The notes: a model not told the origin generated them from the letters alone. Counted from the stretch's first letter, positions 1-8,340 are shown. The stretch is 64,000 bases of DNA from an uncultured Lacticaseibacillus sp. (GCA_934370925.1 CAKRNG010000001.1:94382-158381), one strand, 5' to 3'. Numbers and translations: made by a program.

Positions 1-116
1 TTGATCCACTTGATCGCGCAACAGATCTCGCGCTTGCAGACGTTAAGGCGGGGCGAATGACCACATATGAGACATTAGACGACTTTCGAAAGACGTTGTA
101 CACCGATGAAGATTAG
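1..116 (+). CDS. DinJ/RelB-family antitoxin, 3' end only
   Basis: The reading frame is open from base 3 to the TAG at 114-116 and is cut by the window edge, so only about 37 C-terminal residues are visible. They run through RATDLALADVKAG to the C-terminal TLYTDED. The frame overlaps the start of the next gene by 11 bases, the tight coupling usual for type II toxin-antitoxin pairs. The acidic tail and the YafQ-like neighbour suggest a RelB/DinJ antitoxin, which would neutralise the toxin and repress the operon by DNA binding. The DNA-binding N-terminus is outside the window, so the family call rests mainly on context. Confidence 0.7.
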   Translation, partial: DPLDRATDLALADVKAGRMTTYETLDDFRKTLYTDED

Positions 117-387
117 CCTAACTGCCCACTTACTCAAACAACTTAAGCTTGTCAAAAAACGTGGACTGAATCTCACACTAATTGATGATGCCGTCTCAGC
201 CATCATCGAAGAGGACCATAAAACATTAAAAGCCATGTGCGACCATCCGTTAACTGGACGTTACAAGAAGCAACGTGAACTTCACTTAACATCCGACTGG
301 TTACTTCGCTACCAAATTGTCGGTAACCATGTCGAGTTACTTCTTTTAGCGACAGGAACGCACCGAGATGTTCTGAACATTGAATAA
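106..387 (+). CDS. yafQ: YafQ-family type II toxin (mRNA interferase)
   Basis: A 93-residue protein of normal length for the RelE/ParE superfamily. The spacing of KDLK-like basic residues, HPLTGRYKKQRELHL near residues 47-61 and the C-terminal LLLLATGTHRDV match YafQ proteins, including the late His expected in the active site. YafQ toxins cut mRNA on the ribosome, and here the partner would be the overlapping upstream antitoxin. The ATG at 106 lies inside the antitoxin frame, which implies translational coupling. A 20-nt perfect palindrome follows at 414-433. Family membership is fairly clear; activity is inferred. Confidence 0.85.
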   Translation: MKISLTAHLLKQLKLVKKRGLNLTLIDDAVSAIIEEDHKTLKAMCDHPLTGRYKKQRELHLTSDWLLRYQIVGNHVELLLLATGTHRDVLNIE

Positions 388-413
388 CTCGCGTAACTAA
401 ACGGGGCTGCGCC

Positions 414-433
414 AGAAGTGGAACTCCACTTCT
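414..433. repeat. Perfect 9-bp stem palindrome after the toxin gene
   Basis: AGAAGTGGA-AC-TCCACTTCT forms a perfect stem with a 2-nt centre. No T-run follows, so it is not a standard terminator. It directly follows and partly overlaps the 14-mer GGCTGCGCCAGAAG (405-418), which recurs exactly at 48829-48842. Confidence 0.6.
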
Positions 434-490
434 AGCGGGCGTGCGTTTTAAGTTAACATCGGTATTTTGCGCGCGACTCCTGACGCAATT

Positions 491-1213
491 TTATTCGGAC
501 AATCTTGCTTCATGTGGTGTGCCCTCAGCTACTGTCCCGCGCAACGTGCCACGACTCCCAAGATACATAACGACCAAGCTAACCGCCATGAGGATTCCTG
601 AAACAATAAAGATATTCGCCGCGTTCAAACGATCGAACAGCACCCCATAGATGACGGTTCCCACTGGGGTTGTTACCTGAACCACCGCATCGAGTAGCGA
701 GAAGACCCGCCCTTGCTGCCGCGTAGGAATTTTAGTCTGAAAATACCCCATTAGCGGAATTTTCCCAACTGAAATGAAGACCCCTAGCAACAAAGTAATG
801 AGCGTCAGTGCACTTGCAAAGAGAAGAAAGCTATTGTGCAAGGTATCCACCACCACACCAAGAAGGAACATGACGACTGCGAATCCGAGCCAACTTCCAA
901 ACACAACGCGATAAAAGGCACCTTTATACGCGAACGCCGGATACAAGATTGAGGCTAGAATCAGTCCGACCGGAACCGCCACCTCAACCACACCAATCAT
1001 CATCGTGTGATTCGCAAAATATTTAACCAGTAAGTATGGCATCCCAATATCGATCGAAGCGAAAATTAGATTAATCAGCAACATCGCAGCACTAAATACC
1101 AATAATAACTTCTGCTGACTAACGTACTCCATCGTTGCCCAAAGCGAGAAGTTCACCGGTGCCGCCGCTTCCTCGTCAACGGTTCCCGCTAATATCATTA
1201 AAAACACGACCAT
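491..1213 (-). pseudogene. MFS transporter, C-terminal half only
   Basis: The 240-residue frame has about six hydrophobic segments and the cytoplasmic loop TRQQGRVFSLLDA typical of the second half of drug/enterobactin-exporter-like MFS proteins, which are normally near 400 residues with 12 helices. The first half is missing: an in-frame TAG lies just before the ATG at 1213, and the adjacent sequence turns AT-rich. The best reading is that the 5' half was lost when the lanthipeptide island arrived. The stump could still be translated, but a working transporter is unlikely. No N-terminal half is seen elsewhere in the window. Confidence 0.7.
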
Positions 1214-1311
1214 ACTCTAGATAATAAACTCCAAACAAAGTATAGACATATTCACAAATTCCACTGCAGTCACAAAATGTTATAACATTACAATTAAATC
1301 TATCTTGTTCA

Positions 1312-2373
1312 TTATGATTTCAGAGAACATTCCAAAAAAGATGCAATTTTTCGATAAATAATATCTGCCTGCCTAGTTGCCAGAACATCGTGTCCTGCAT
1401 TTTTAGCGACTGTTAGTTGAACGTTTTTATTATTTTCTTTTAATCTGCTAAAAAAGTTTTCGACTTGTTCAATTTTAACTCTAGCGTCTCGTTGTCCATG
1501 AACTATCATTATTGGCACCCTTATGCGTTGGCTATACGAAACGGGTGATATTTGTTGCAAGTATGCAAAGTCACGGTACGGGTTTCCAAATCGTCGATAA
1601 ATCTTGTCTCTTTTTTTCTCCCAAAAAGCAGGTAACTGTTCAAGTGTTGCAGTCCAATCCACCACACCAGCAACATCAATTCCAAATTCAAACTGATTTT
1701 GGCTTGATGCTAGCACTTGCAATGCAAGAAATCCCCCATAACTATTGCCACAGACACCAACTGGTAATCTGTCAAATCTTGATTTTAAAAAATTCATACC
1801 AGCTAGTGTATCAATAAGTTCAAGGTGTCCAATATGCTGATTAATAGAATCTTGAAACTTATCACCGTGACCACTCGATCCATGGTAATCAATATCTAAC
1901 ACACTAAATCCCAAATTAAGAAAATAGCGAATTAGTGGATCTGCGGATGCACTAGCTTGATGTCCTGGACCACCGTGAAGATATAAAATTGCGCCTATAG
2001 TCTGTCTGTTAGCTTCAAATAGAAAACCCGTAATTCCATCGTTTCCACTGAGTATCGAAACCTTTTTAGGTACCTTTATATCATCGTAGCTTGCCATTAA
2101 CAAATTAATATTGATGACCTCATCTTGTTCATACAAATGTAATTTACAAACGGAATATCCCGAACGATTTCTTAAAACCAAAACAACATCGTCAGAGTTC
2201 CGTGAAATTGCAAAGTTTAAAAACAAATGCTCATTGTCTTCCACAAAATGCCACATTATACGACCCGTTACTAAATCATATTGGAATAAACTATTTTTTC
2301 CTCCTCGTTTAAATACAATCAACAATGAGCGATTTGTTGCTTCCATATATACACAGACACCTTGATTTGGCAC
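1312..2373 (-). CDS. S9-family serine peptidase, catalytic half (frameshifted from the gene upstream)
   Basis: This 353-residue frame holds the end of a beta-propeller and a complete alpha/beta hydrolase domain of the prolyl oligopeptidase (S9) family. The nucleophile elbow is GNSYGGF, the acid lies in HGQRDARV and the histidine in NAGHD, so the triad looks intact. Its first codon is a GTG at 2373, without a convincing ribosome binding site, one base after the upstream stop. Removing one A from the A5 run just upstream fuses both frames into one protein of about 562 residues, a normal S9 length. In class III lanthipeptide loci S9 peptidases can trim leaders; that role here is inferred, and neither precursor contains proline. 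Confidence 0.8.
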   Translation of the reverse strand: MPNQGVCVYMEATNRSLLIVFKRGGKNSLFQYDLVTGRIMWHFVEDNEHLFLNFAISRNSDDVVLVLRNRSGYSVCKLHLYEQDEVININLLMASYDDIKVPKKVSILSGNDGITGFLFEANRQTIGAILYLHGGPGHQASASADPLIRYFLNLGFSVLDIDYHGSSGHGDKFQDSINQHIGHLELIDTLAGMNFLKSRFDRLPVGVCGNSYGGFLALQVLASSQNQFEFGIDVAGVVDWTATLEQLPAFWEKKRDKIYRRFGNPYRDFAYLQQISPVSYSQRIRVPIMIVHGQRDARVKIEQVENFFSRLKENNKNVQLTVAKNAGHDVLATRQADIIYRKIASFLECSLKS

Positions 2374-2374
2374 T

Positions 2375-3001
2375 TTAAAATTTGCAACTTCTGATTTTTA
2401 TATAAAATTCTACAGCCTTGTCCTCCGCACGCTTACCCGTAATTAAGTACCCACTATCTATATTTATCCGCAATGGTACTTCTTGTTTCCCCGGTCTTAT
2501 TTTAAAATCCGGAATTATCCAACTTCTCTCATCTTCCATTGTATACAACCATCTTTTTTTCGTTATATCATATCCTAGGTAACTGATACGACGATTTACA
2601 GATAATTTATCCATCACCGAAAACCTGTTAACATTGAATAAGTAGTAATTTTGCTGATATCGAAAGACAATATTGCTTTCGTTTATCTTAGTAATAAACT
2701 TAACTTTTCCAGCTTGATAATCGGTAATTTTTCTTTGTTTACGAGTATTAACATCATATGAATAAATGTTATTTACCTCATCTCCTCCGTCTGATTGAAA
2801 TATAACAACTTGATCATTCAACATGAAGCAATTGGCCAATAAGTTTTCAACGCGGCTTTGAACTAAACAAACTGACGTCTCATGCTCTATAGAGTACTCA
2901 TAGATTTGGAAATTTCCACAATAATCATCTGAATAAAGTATCTTTTTCTGATTTTTAGAGAATGAGCAGCAGATAATCGATTCAGAATCTATTCCTTTCA
3001 T
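2375..3001 (-). CDS. S9-family peptidase, N-terminal beta-propeller half (frameshifted)
   Basis: The 208-residue product consists of beta-propeller blades, with repeating strands such as NNIYSYDVNTRKQRKI, as found before the hydrolase domain of S9 peptidases. The ATG at 3001 overlaps the exporter stop by four bases (ATGA), so it is translationally coupled to the lanthipeptide operon. The frame ends after FYIKIRSCKF. If one A is skipped in AUAAAAAUC it continues as FYIKSEVANFKVP into the catalytic half. The gene is therefore either a recent frameshift mutant, a sequencing error at a short homopolymer, or a slippage site. By itself this half has no catalytic residues. Confidence 0.75.
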   Translation of the reverse strand: MKGIDSESIICCSFSKNQKKILYSDDYCGNFQIYEYSIEHETSVCLVQSRVENLLANCFMLNDQVVIFQSDGGDEVNNIYSYDVNTRKQRKITDYQAGKVKFITKINESNIVFRYQQNYYLFNVNRFSVMDKLSVNRRISYLGYDITKKRWLYTMEDERSWIIPDFKIRPGKQEVPLRINIDSGYLITGKRAEDKAVEFYIKIRSCKF

Positions 3002-4596
3002 TCAAACACCTTCAGCGATTTATCGCTCAATTGGTAGCACTTAATACCAAACCTTTTCAGCTCATCTCGATTATAATGATGTGCTACCTCAATAACCGTA
3101 TACGGCATTTTCCAAATCAGTTCACGGATCTTTGCAGCCAAGTTATCGTCCAAACTAGAAGTTGCTTCATCCAATAAAAATACTTTTTTACTAAATAAAA
3201 GAGCCCGCGCAATCTCTACACGCTGTCGTTGTCCTCCTGAAAGTGCCTGGCCTCCTTCACCATACTCTTTTTCTAGTAAGTCTCCCCCCAGTTCATCAAC
3301 AAGCCCAACTTGTTTAAGTACTTTCAAACATTCACCATCACTAAAATCAGTACCTAATGTTAAATTAAACTTCAAACTATCGTTAAATATATATGGTTTT
3401 TGCTGAATATACGCAATTGCATTTTCATTTGGAATTAGACTACCATCCTCATCAACTAGTTCTACCGTTCCCGAGGTCGGCTTTAACCACCCTTGAATCA
3501 AATTTAAAATTGTTGTCTTACCAGTCCCAGATGGCCCTATAATTAGCACCTTCTTGGTTGCGGGTACGTCCAAGGATACATCTTTTAAAATCTGTTCTCC
3601 ATCATCGTAGGAAAAGCTAACTTTATTCAGCTTCACATCAACATTTTCTTTGATTGCCGTGCTCTTATCAAAAATAATTTCTACATTTTTGATTCCCGCT
3701 CTAATATCTTTCGTCATTTTCATTTGATTCAAATATCCCACAGCACTGCGTAATGGTCCCACAACACGATCACTCGCAAGAAAAATGGCAATAATTACGT
3801 TGGGCGCTATCAGATTCATAGATACCATTACTAAACCTACCGTGAGCGGCAACAGAAAACTAACCATAGAAAGAATGGCTGTTACACCTAACGCAAATGC
3901 TTGATAGTCATTCATACGTTGATATGAATGCTCCACTTTCTGTAAGTAATAATCACTGTCATCATACATTTGCTTCTGTGCAAAATAAGATCGAATAGAT
4001 GCAAGACCACCAATTAGATCTGTAACTTTACTCGTATACCGCGCACTGTCCTTTTGCCAAACAGTTGCTGACCGTTGCATAACACCGCCAAACAATACCG
4101 GAACCACCATTGGCAAGGCTGAAAATAGGATGAAGAAGAGCCCTACCGGTATACTTTGCATCAAAATATAGCAAGCTGAGACAAATCCCGTTAACAATGT
4201 TGCTCCAAATTCAAAAATTAGCGAAAAGTAATCAGTTTCAATTAGTTTAAAATCATTTGAAATTTTAGAAACAGCATCGGCAGAATTTAACGATGTTTTT
4301 TCTGACTCAATTTCTGAGTAAATAAAAGATCTTTTTAAGTGAATATTCATAATTCGAATAGCTCGATTTTTCAACAACTCCTTAAGCGCCATTGATACAT
4401 ATACAATGCTGACGCCCAACAAACTTAAACATCCATACCTGACGGCATCCACGACAGTCGAATTAGAATTAAATTTAGTGACATTTGAAACAATTGCCGC
4501 CAACACAACACCATCGAAAGAAGAAATGATTAGTGTGACAGCGATTCCAATTGTTAATGGAATCGGCAGCCACTTTAGGACTATTTTAAAATTCAT
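2998..4596 (-). CDS. ABC exporter of the lanthipeptide cluster (fused membrane and ATPase domains)
   Basis: A 532-residue half-transporter with about six membrane segments in residues 10-290 and a nucleotide-binding domain after about residue 320. Walker A is IIGPSGTGKTTILNL, the signature is LSGGQRQRVEIARAL, and Walker B is KVFLLDEATSSLD. There is no N-terminal C39 peptidase domain, so it exports without cutting a double-glycine leader. It overlaps the decarboxylase upstream and the peptidase downstream by four bases each, placing it in the peptide operon. It probably works as a homodimer exporting the modified peptide. AT-rich like its neighbours. Confidence 0.9.
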   Translation of the reverse strand: MNFKIVLKWLPIPLTIGIAVTLIISSFDGVVLAAIVSNVTKFNSNSTVVDAVRYGCLSLLGVSIVYVSMALKELLKNRAIRIMNIHLKRSFIYSEIESEKTSLNSADAVSKISNDFKLIETDYFSLIFEFGATLLTGFVSACYILMQSIPVGLFFILFSALPMVVPVLFGGVMQRSATVWQKDSARYTSKVTDLIGGLASIRSYFAQKQMYDDSDYYLQKVEHSYQRMNDYQAFALGVTAILSMVSFLLPLTVGLVMVSMNLIAPNVIIAIFLASDRVVGPLRSAVGYLNQMKMTKDIRAGIKNVEIIFDKSTAIKENVDVKLNKVSFSYDDGEQILKDVSLDVPATKKVLIIGPSGTGKTTILNLIQGWLKPTSGTVELVDEDGSLIPNENAIAYIQQKPYIFNDSLKFNLTLGTDFSDGECLKVLKQVGLVDELGGDLLEKEYGEGGQALSGGQRQRVEIARALLFSKKVFLLDEATSSLDDNLAAKIRELIWKMPYTVIEVAHHYNRDELKRFGIKCYQLSDKSLKVFE

Positions 4597-5165
4597 TGTT
4601 CTTCTCCCTCCTCAAAGTTTACCATTAGTCGTTCAACATCATTTTCTACTTGCTTAAGATCAGGATGTACAACTTGCTCAGACACTTCATGATTATAGAG
4701 TGTTAGCTTTTTATCATTTGCATACGACAGATAATAGCCCGACCGTTCAAGTTTTTTAATGTTCTCCTGAAGTAATTTATTATGCCACATACGCTCATTC
4801 ATTCCTGGATAAAAAACAATTGGACACTGAGCAGCCATCACGGCTGTTGTTAACTCATTATCTGCAATGGCATTGGCACACTTAGAAAGTGTATTTGCAG
4901 AAGCAGGAATGATTAAAAAAATATCAGCCCACTGCGTTAAGTTAATGTGCTCAACGTTACCATTTGAAAAATCACTAATAACGGAATTTCCCGTCAAGTA
5001 TTCTAATCCCGTTAGACTAAGAAACTTTTCGCTACTACTTGTTGCGATGATGCGTACATTCCTACAAATTTTTTGTTGAATATAAGCAATCGTTCCTGCC
5101 GATAGAATTGAAAACGCACCACCAGAAATACCTACTAAAACATGGCCTTCAATATAAAAACTCAT
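4593..5165 (-). CDS. LanD-like flavoprotein cysteine decarboxylase
   Basis: A 190-residue HFCD-family flavoprotein. The EpiD/MrsD signatures are all present: the active-site His in EHINLTQWAD (His73), PASANT at 87-92 and PGMNERMW at 120-127. These enzymes use FMN to decarboxylate a C-terminal peptide cysteine oxidatively, giving an enethiol that closes an aminovinyl-cysteine ring. Both precursors here end in Cys, the required substrate. Dfp/CoaBC-type phosphopantothenoylcysteine decarboxylases share the fold, but this protein has no CoaB domain and sits inside a lanthipeptide operon, so a LanD role is preferred. The start has a GAGGAG site seven bases upstream. Confidence 0.9.
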   Translation of the reverse strand: MSFYIEGHVLVGISGGAFSILSAGTIAYIQQKICRNVRIIATSSSEKFLSLTGLEYLTGNSVISDFSNGNVEHINLTQWADIFLIIPASANTLSKCANAIADNELTTAVMAAQCPIVFYPGMNERMWHNKLLQENIKKLERSGYYLSYANDKKLTLYNHEVSEQVVHPDLKQVENDVERLMVNFEEGEEQ

Positions 5166-5176
5166 TTATTTTCTCC

Positions 5177-7843
5177 TCACAAAAAATCATAATGTTGCGC
5201 TTTGAATTCTTTTTTTTCCGCATCAACTAGAGATCTGTAAAATTGAGTAACACCGATCGTTCCATCCCTGAAATCAAAGCTCAAACGTAATAACATCATT
5301 CCCGGATAACTAATTTCATCATTTTTCGTTATGGCATATAGATGCAAACCCCAGTACACACGTTTAGCAGCATTCAAAAATTTTTCATCCTTATATAGTT
5401 CGTATTGATTTAACAAAACAATGCCTAGCCCTGATAACCCTTCACCGTACCCAGTAGTTGACATGTATTTTCGAACGATATCATCAGTAAGCTCGATAGA
5501 TAACCGGCTGTATTTTACGGAGCTAGTTATTTCATAAAATCTATTTAACACCAGTATCAGCCCACCAGTACCACTCAAAATATATGGCGAAACAATGTTT
5601 GATTTTGGAGAGCGCCTAAGTCCCATACCTTCTTTGTCTTTTCGGGCACAATCGATATCAAACTGTAGTGCTTTTTTCGCAAATTCTAGCATGTTCTCAT
5701 CAGAATCTACCGTAGATAATTTCAATAGAAAAATAGAAACCCCGCTCGCTCCTTTTTCTAATCCACACATAACTTTTTCTTCTGACGTTTGCCAATAAAG
5801 CGTATTTAAACTTTGATGTGCATTTAACAGTATTTTATGTGCAAGCTTACGTGCCTCATTCAAATACTTATTATCTCCCGTTTGCTGATAAAAGTATAAG
5901 CTAGTCAAACCTATACCCGATAATCCAGAAGCTAACGAAAAGTCTTGAATGTCTATTACCTTCATTTCTTGATAGACACTGTCAATTGCTTTAATTGCTT
6001 GTGTTTCACATCCGCATTCCAATAGCGTCCACGCAACCCCCGACAGTCCTGTGAAGAGTCCAAGGCCATCAATAAGTGGCCATTTTTTTTGTAACTCATT
6101 TAAACTTTTTTTGTGTTCTAGATGATTGTTGTGTGCATAGTGTACGTATCCGGCTAATCCGTGATATACGTTTAATTCGTTCGCGGTCACAAGTGTTGAA
6201 TCATATTTGCAAGAAGCAAGATTTTTTTCGTTATCTCTAAGTATAGATTTGTCCATTTTCACTATTTCATTCTTAATTTTTTCGGAATCAACAGCTAACA
6301 CATCTAAATTTATTTTCACATTTTCAAACGAAATTGAAGTTAATTCTTTAATTACTTGGGTTATCGAATTAACTGATTCACCTTGAATTAACTTCTTCAT
6401 AATTCCAAAAAAAGACTGCGGTATTCCGAAATCACTATTCATCATTTTTGCTAAACGATCAATAATTGACTCATCTAATTCGTACTCGTAATTAACCGGT
6501 AACAGTAGATTAATTACGATTAATCCCACGCCAACAAAATCATTTACAATACGGCTATTTGTGTCCAACTTGTGTGGCGTACTAAACCCAGGGGTGAAAT
6601 TATCAACTGGAGAAGGTTCATCTAGAAATCCAGCACCTTCTAAATCAGGAAAGTAAACTTCTTGATCACCATTAATCATCACATTAAAAATCGACATATC
6701 TCCCAGATATATATTAGCGTTATGAATTTCATCAATTGCTTTTATCAACTTAATTGCAATATTAGTGATTAATTTCAAGTATTTCCGAAGTTTATCATTG
6801 TTATCTTTAAGAAAAGCCTGCTGATAAAAGTTTGCTAATCCCAACGGATTTTGATTAGCAACAAACATTTGCAAATCTTCCCCCGCAATGACGCTTTCTA
6901 CTAAAAATTCATTCTCCCATTCCTTAAAAAATTTAATTGGAATTGGTACACTATAAACATGTTTTTTTAAAAGCATATTTAAAATAGTAAACTCACGTTC
7001 CCGAATCACAGTTGCATCATCCTCATTTAACAAGTTGGTAGATGTAAACGGACGCGCCTCTTTAATAATTACGTTACTATTAGTAAAAATATCGTAAGCA
7101 TAATAAATCCCACCAGAATTTGTATGACGAACAACATGTTCAATTCGAAATCGTTTATTCAAAACGATTTTATGTTGTCTACTTTCATTCGAAACAATTA
7201 TTTTTTTGCCGAATAAGCTTTCAATCCATATCGGCTGCCTATATTTAACGTCACGAATATCTGGTTGCTTAATTCCATGTTTATCAACAATTGCAAGTAC
7301 TTTCTGTCCGTTATTAGTTTGCATTCTAATATCTTTAAAACCGCCATAGCGGTAAAAAAGCACCTTACAGTCTGGCTTATACCGCTTATCGGACAAAATA
7401 TACGGCCCATCAAACCCTTTTAAGCTTTCATATAGTGCTTTTAGTAATTCTTTCGCCTGCCCCTCTGAGTTAGGATATATAGTGATGAATTTTCCAGATT
7501 GCCCTCTTAACCAATTTTTACTGACGGATGCCGTTAAAATTGTAGAATCACACATAAACTTAAAATTAACCTGACACTCTGCACAAATTTTTTTACAAAC
7601 GCCAAGTATTTCGATAGCGTTACTTTTTATTGCCGAAATATGTATTTTCCATCCTTGATCTGGCATTTCATTAACAGCATTTGTTACGTTGTAATATATG
7701 CCATTCCTTCTTAAAACGACGTTACTAAAGAGTGCTGAATATACATTATCCGGTACATATTCAGATGAATTACCACCCATATCACCTTTAAAAGCAAGAT
7801 AATTCTGTAGATACATGTTTTTTTTGCTTATTCTAATTTCCAT
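5177..7843 (-). CDS. Class III lanthipeptide synthetase (LanKC type)
   Basis: An 888-residue enzyme with three parts: an N-terminal lyase-like region (about 1-230), a Ser/Thr kinase-like domain (about 240-500; IIKEARPF lysine, LGDMSIFNVM loop, FPDLEGAGF metal site) and a LanC-like cyclase (about 560-888) with repeated GxxG motifs (HGLAG, TGLSG, SGLSG, KGASG, SGTGG, EGLSG). The Cys and Cys-His zinc ligands that precede the fifth and sixth GxxG in LanC and class IV enzymes are replaced (LSGTGG, GEGLSG), which marks class III. It should phosphorylate Ser, eliminate phosphate and close labionin-type rings. The ATG at 7843 has AGGGAG upstream; a longer frame adds nine unlikely residues. Confidence 0.92.
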   Translation of the reverse strand: MEIRISKKNMYLQNYLAFKGDMGGNSSEYVPDNVYSALFSNVVLRRNGIYYNVTNAVNEMPDQGWKIHISAIKSNAIEILGVCKKICAECQVNFKFMCDSTILTASVSKNWLRGQSGKFITIYPNSEGQAKELLKALYESLKGFDGPYILSDKRYKPDCKVLFYRYGGFKDIRMQTNNGQKVLAIVDKHGIKQPDIRDVKYRQPIWIESLFGKKIIVSNESRQHKIVLNKRFRIEHVVRHTNSGGIYYAYDIFTNSNVIIKEARPFTSTNLLNEDDATVIREREFTILNMLLKKHVYSVPIPIKFFKEWENEFLVESVIAGEDLQMFVANQNPLGLANFYQQAFLKDNNDKLRKYLKLITNIAIKLIKAIDEIHNANIYLGDMSIFNVMINGDQEVYFPDLEGAGFLDEPSPVDNFTPGFSTPHKLDTNSRIVNDFVGVGLIVINLLLPVNYEYELDESIIDRLAKMMNSDFGIPQSFFGIMKKLIQGESVNSITQVIKELTSISFENVKINLDVLAVDSEKIKNEIVKMDKSILRDNEKNLASCKYDSTLVTANELNVYHGLAGYVHYAHNNHLEHKKSLNELQKKWPLIDGLGLFTGLSGVAWTLLECGCETQAIKAIDSVYQEMKVIDIQDFSLASGLSGIGLTSLYFYQQTGDNKYLNEARKLAHKILLNAHQSLNTLYWQTSEEKVMCGLEKGASGVSIFLLKLSTVDSDENMLEFAKKALQFDIDCARKDKEGMGLRRSPKSNIVSPYILSGTGGLILVLNRFYEITSSVKYSRLSIELTDDIVRKYMSTTGYGEGLSGLGIVLLNQYELYKDEKFLNAAKRVYWGLHLYAITKNDEISYPGMMLLRLSFDFRDGTIGVTQFYRSLVDAEKKEFKAQHYDFL

Positions 7844-7860
7844 AAGTGATTCTCCCTTAT

Positions 7861-7900
7861 AAAAAAACAAAGAGCTTCCATATTAGTCAGCTCTCTTTTT
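7861..7900 (-). terminator. Weak terminator/attenuator between precursor and synthetase genes
   Basis: On the minus strand AGAGCT and AGCTCT form a 6-bp stem (7889-7894 with 7871-7876), followed by TTTGTTTTTTT. It lies between the second precursor and the synthetase. A partial terminator here would keep precursor mRNA in excess over enzyme mRNA, a common layout in lanthipeptide operons. The stem is short, so the effect is inferred. Confidence 0.5.
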
Positions 7901-7914
7901 ATAAAAAATATTCA

Positions 7915-8013
7915 TTAGCATCCAATGCTAAACAGACTAAATAACTCCCCCTCATATGAAGTTTCATCATCTTCATCAACTTGCATAACCTGCAAATCAA
8001 GAATATCTTCCAT
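7915..8013 (-). CDS. Lanthipeptide precursor 2, 32 residues
   Basis: This frame is very short. It begins at the ATG at 8013 with AGGAG seven bases upstream and ends in TAA at 7915. The leader starts with the class III recognition motif ILDLQ (residues 4-8) followed by a strongly acidic stretch with no Lys, Arg or Pro. The C-terminus is LFSLFSIGC, which contains S26-x-x-S29-x-x-C32, the labionin/avionin pattern, with Cys as the last residue for the decarboxylase. It lies 17 bases after the first precursor gene and is its paralogue, sharing SLFSIGC exactly. Confidence 0.88.
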   Translation of the reverse strand: MEDILDLQVMQVDEDDETSYEGELFSLFSIGC

Positions 8014-8031
8014 TGCTAATTCTCCTTTCTG

Positions 8032-8160
8032 TTAGCAACCTATGCTAAACAAGCTTCTGAGTTTCAAGTACGATACATCCTCGTCGGATTCATCCTGATC
8101 GATTACATCGTTTAATGTCTGTAATTCCAAAACATCAGTTTCTTCAGCATCTACCTGCAT
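8032..8160 (-). CDS. Lanthipeptide precursor 1, 42 residues
   Basis: Starting at the ATG at 8160, which has GGAAGG eight bases upstream, the frame encodes 42 residues. The leader carries VLELQ at 10-14, the conserved class III leader motif, and an acidic spacer (DQDESDEDVS). The core is probably LRSLFSIGC with S36-x-x-S39-x-x-C42. An in-frame ATG at 8226 would add 22 residues but has no binding site and would push the leader motif away from the N-terminus, so I reject it. This is the first gene of the operon, so it should be the most strongly expressed. Confidence 0.88.
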   Translation of the reverse strand: MQVDAEETDVLELQTLNDVIDQDESDEDVSYLKLRSLFSIGC

Positions 8161-8274
8161 AATTCCTTCCACCTTTCTGTCTTTAATACTAGCTATGATT
8201 AGTCCGTCTACACTTGCTGCTGGCATTAAAAATAATTAGTTAGTTATTTTTATCGGTTACTTTATCAATTAACG

Positions 8275-8298
8275 ATTATATCGTAGACCCTTTCGCCA
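8275..8298 (-). promoter_or_regulatory. Probable promoter of the lanthipeptide operon
   Basis: A perfect minus-strand -10 box TATAAT lies at 8275-8280, about 115 bases before precursor 1. No TTGACA-like -35 is found at 16-18 bases (the best hexamers are ATGTTT and TGTTTG). A good -10 with a poor -35 is the usual form of an activator-dependent promoter, which fits control by the adjacent Rgg protein. The region between 8161 and 8456 otherwise holds only this and the terminator at 8341. Confidence 0.55.
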
Positions 8299-8340
8299 AA
8301 CATTATTGTGCTTCCGCCATATTTGACCAACAAAGCAAAT

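Noticed and set aside
1276-1289. Palindrome AATGTTATAACATT after the S9 gene
   Set aside because: Perfect but short and AT-only in an AT-rich stretch; it could be an operator, but nothing supports it, and there is no T-run for a terminator.
8161-8226. N-terminal extension of precursor 1 to the ATG at 8226
   Set aside because: No ribosome binding site; GGAAGG is placed correctly for the ATG at 8160, and the leader motif would be too far from the N-terminus.
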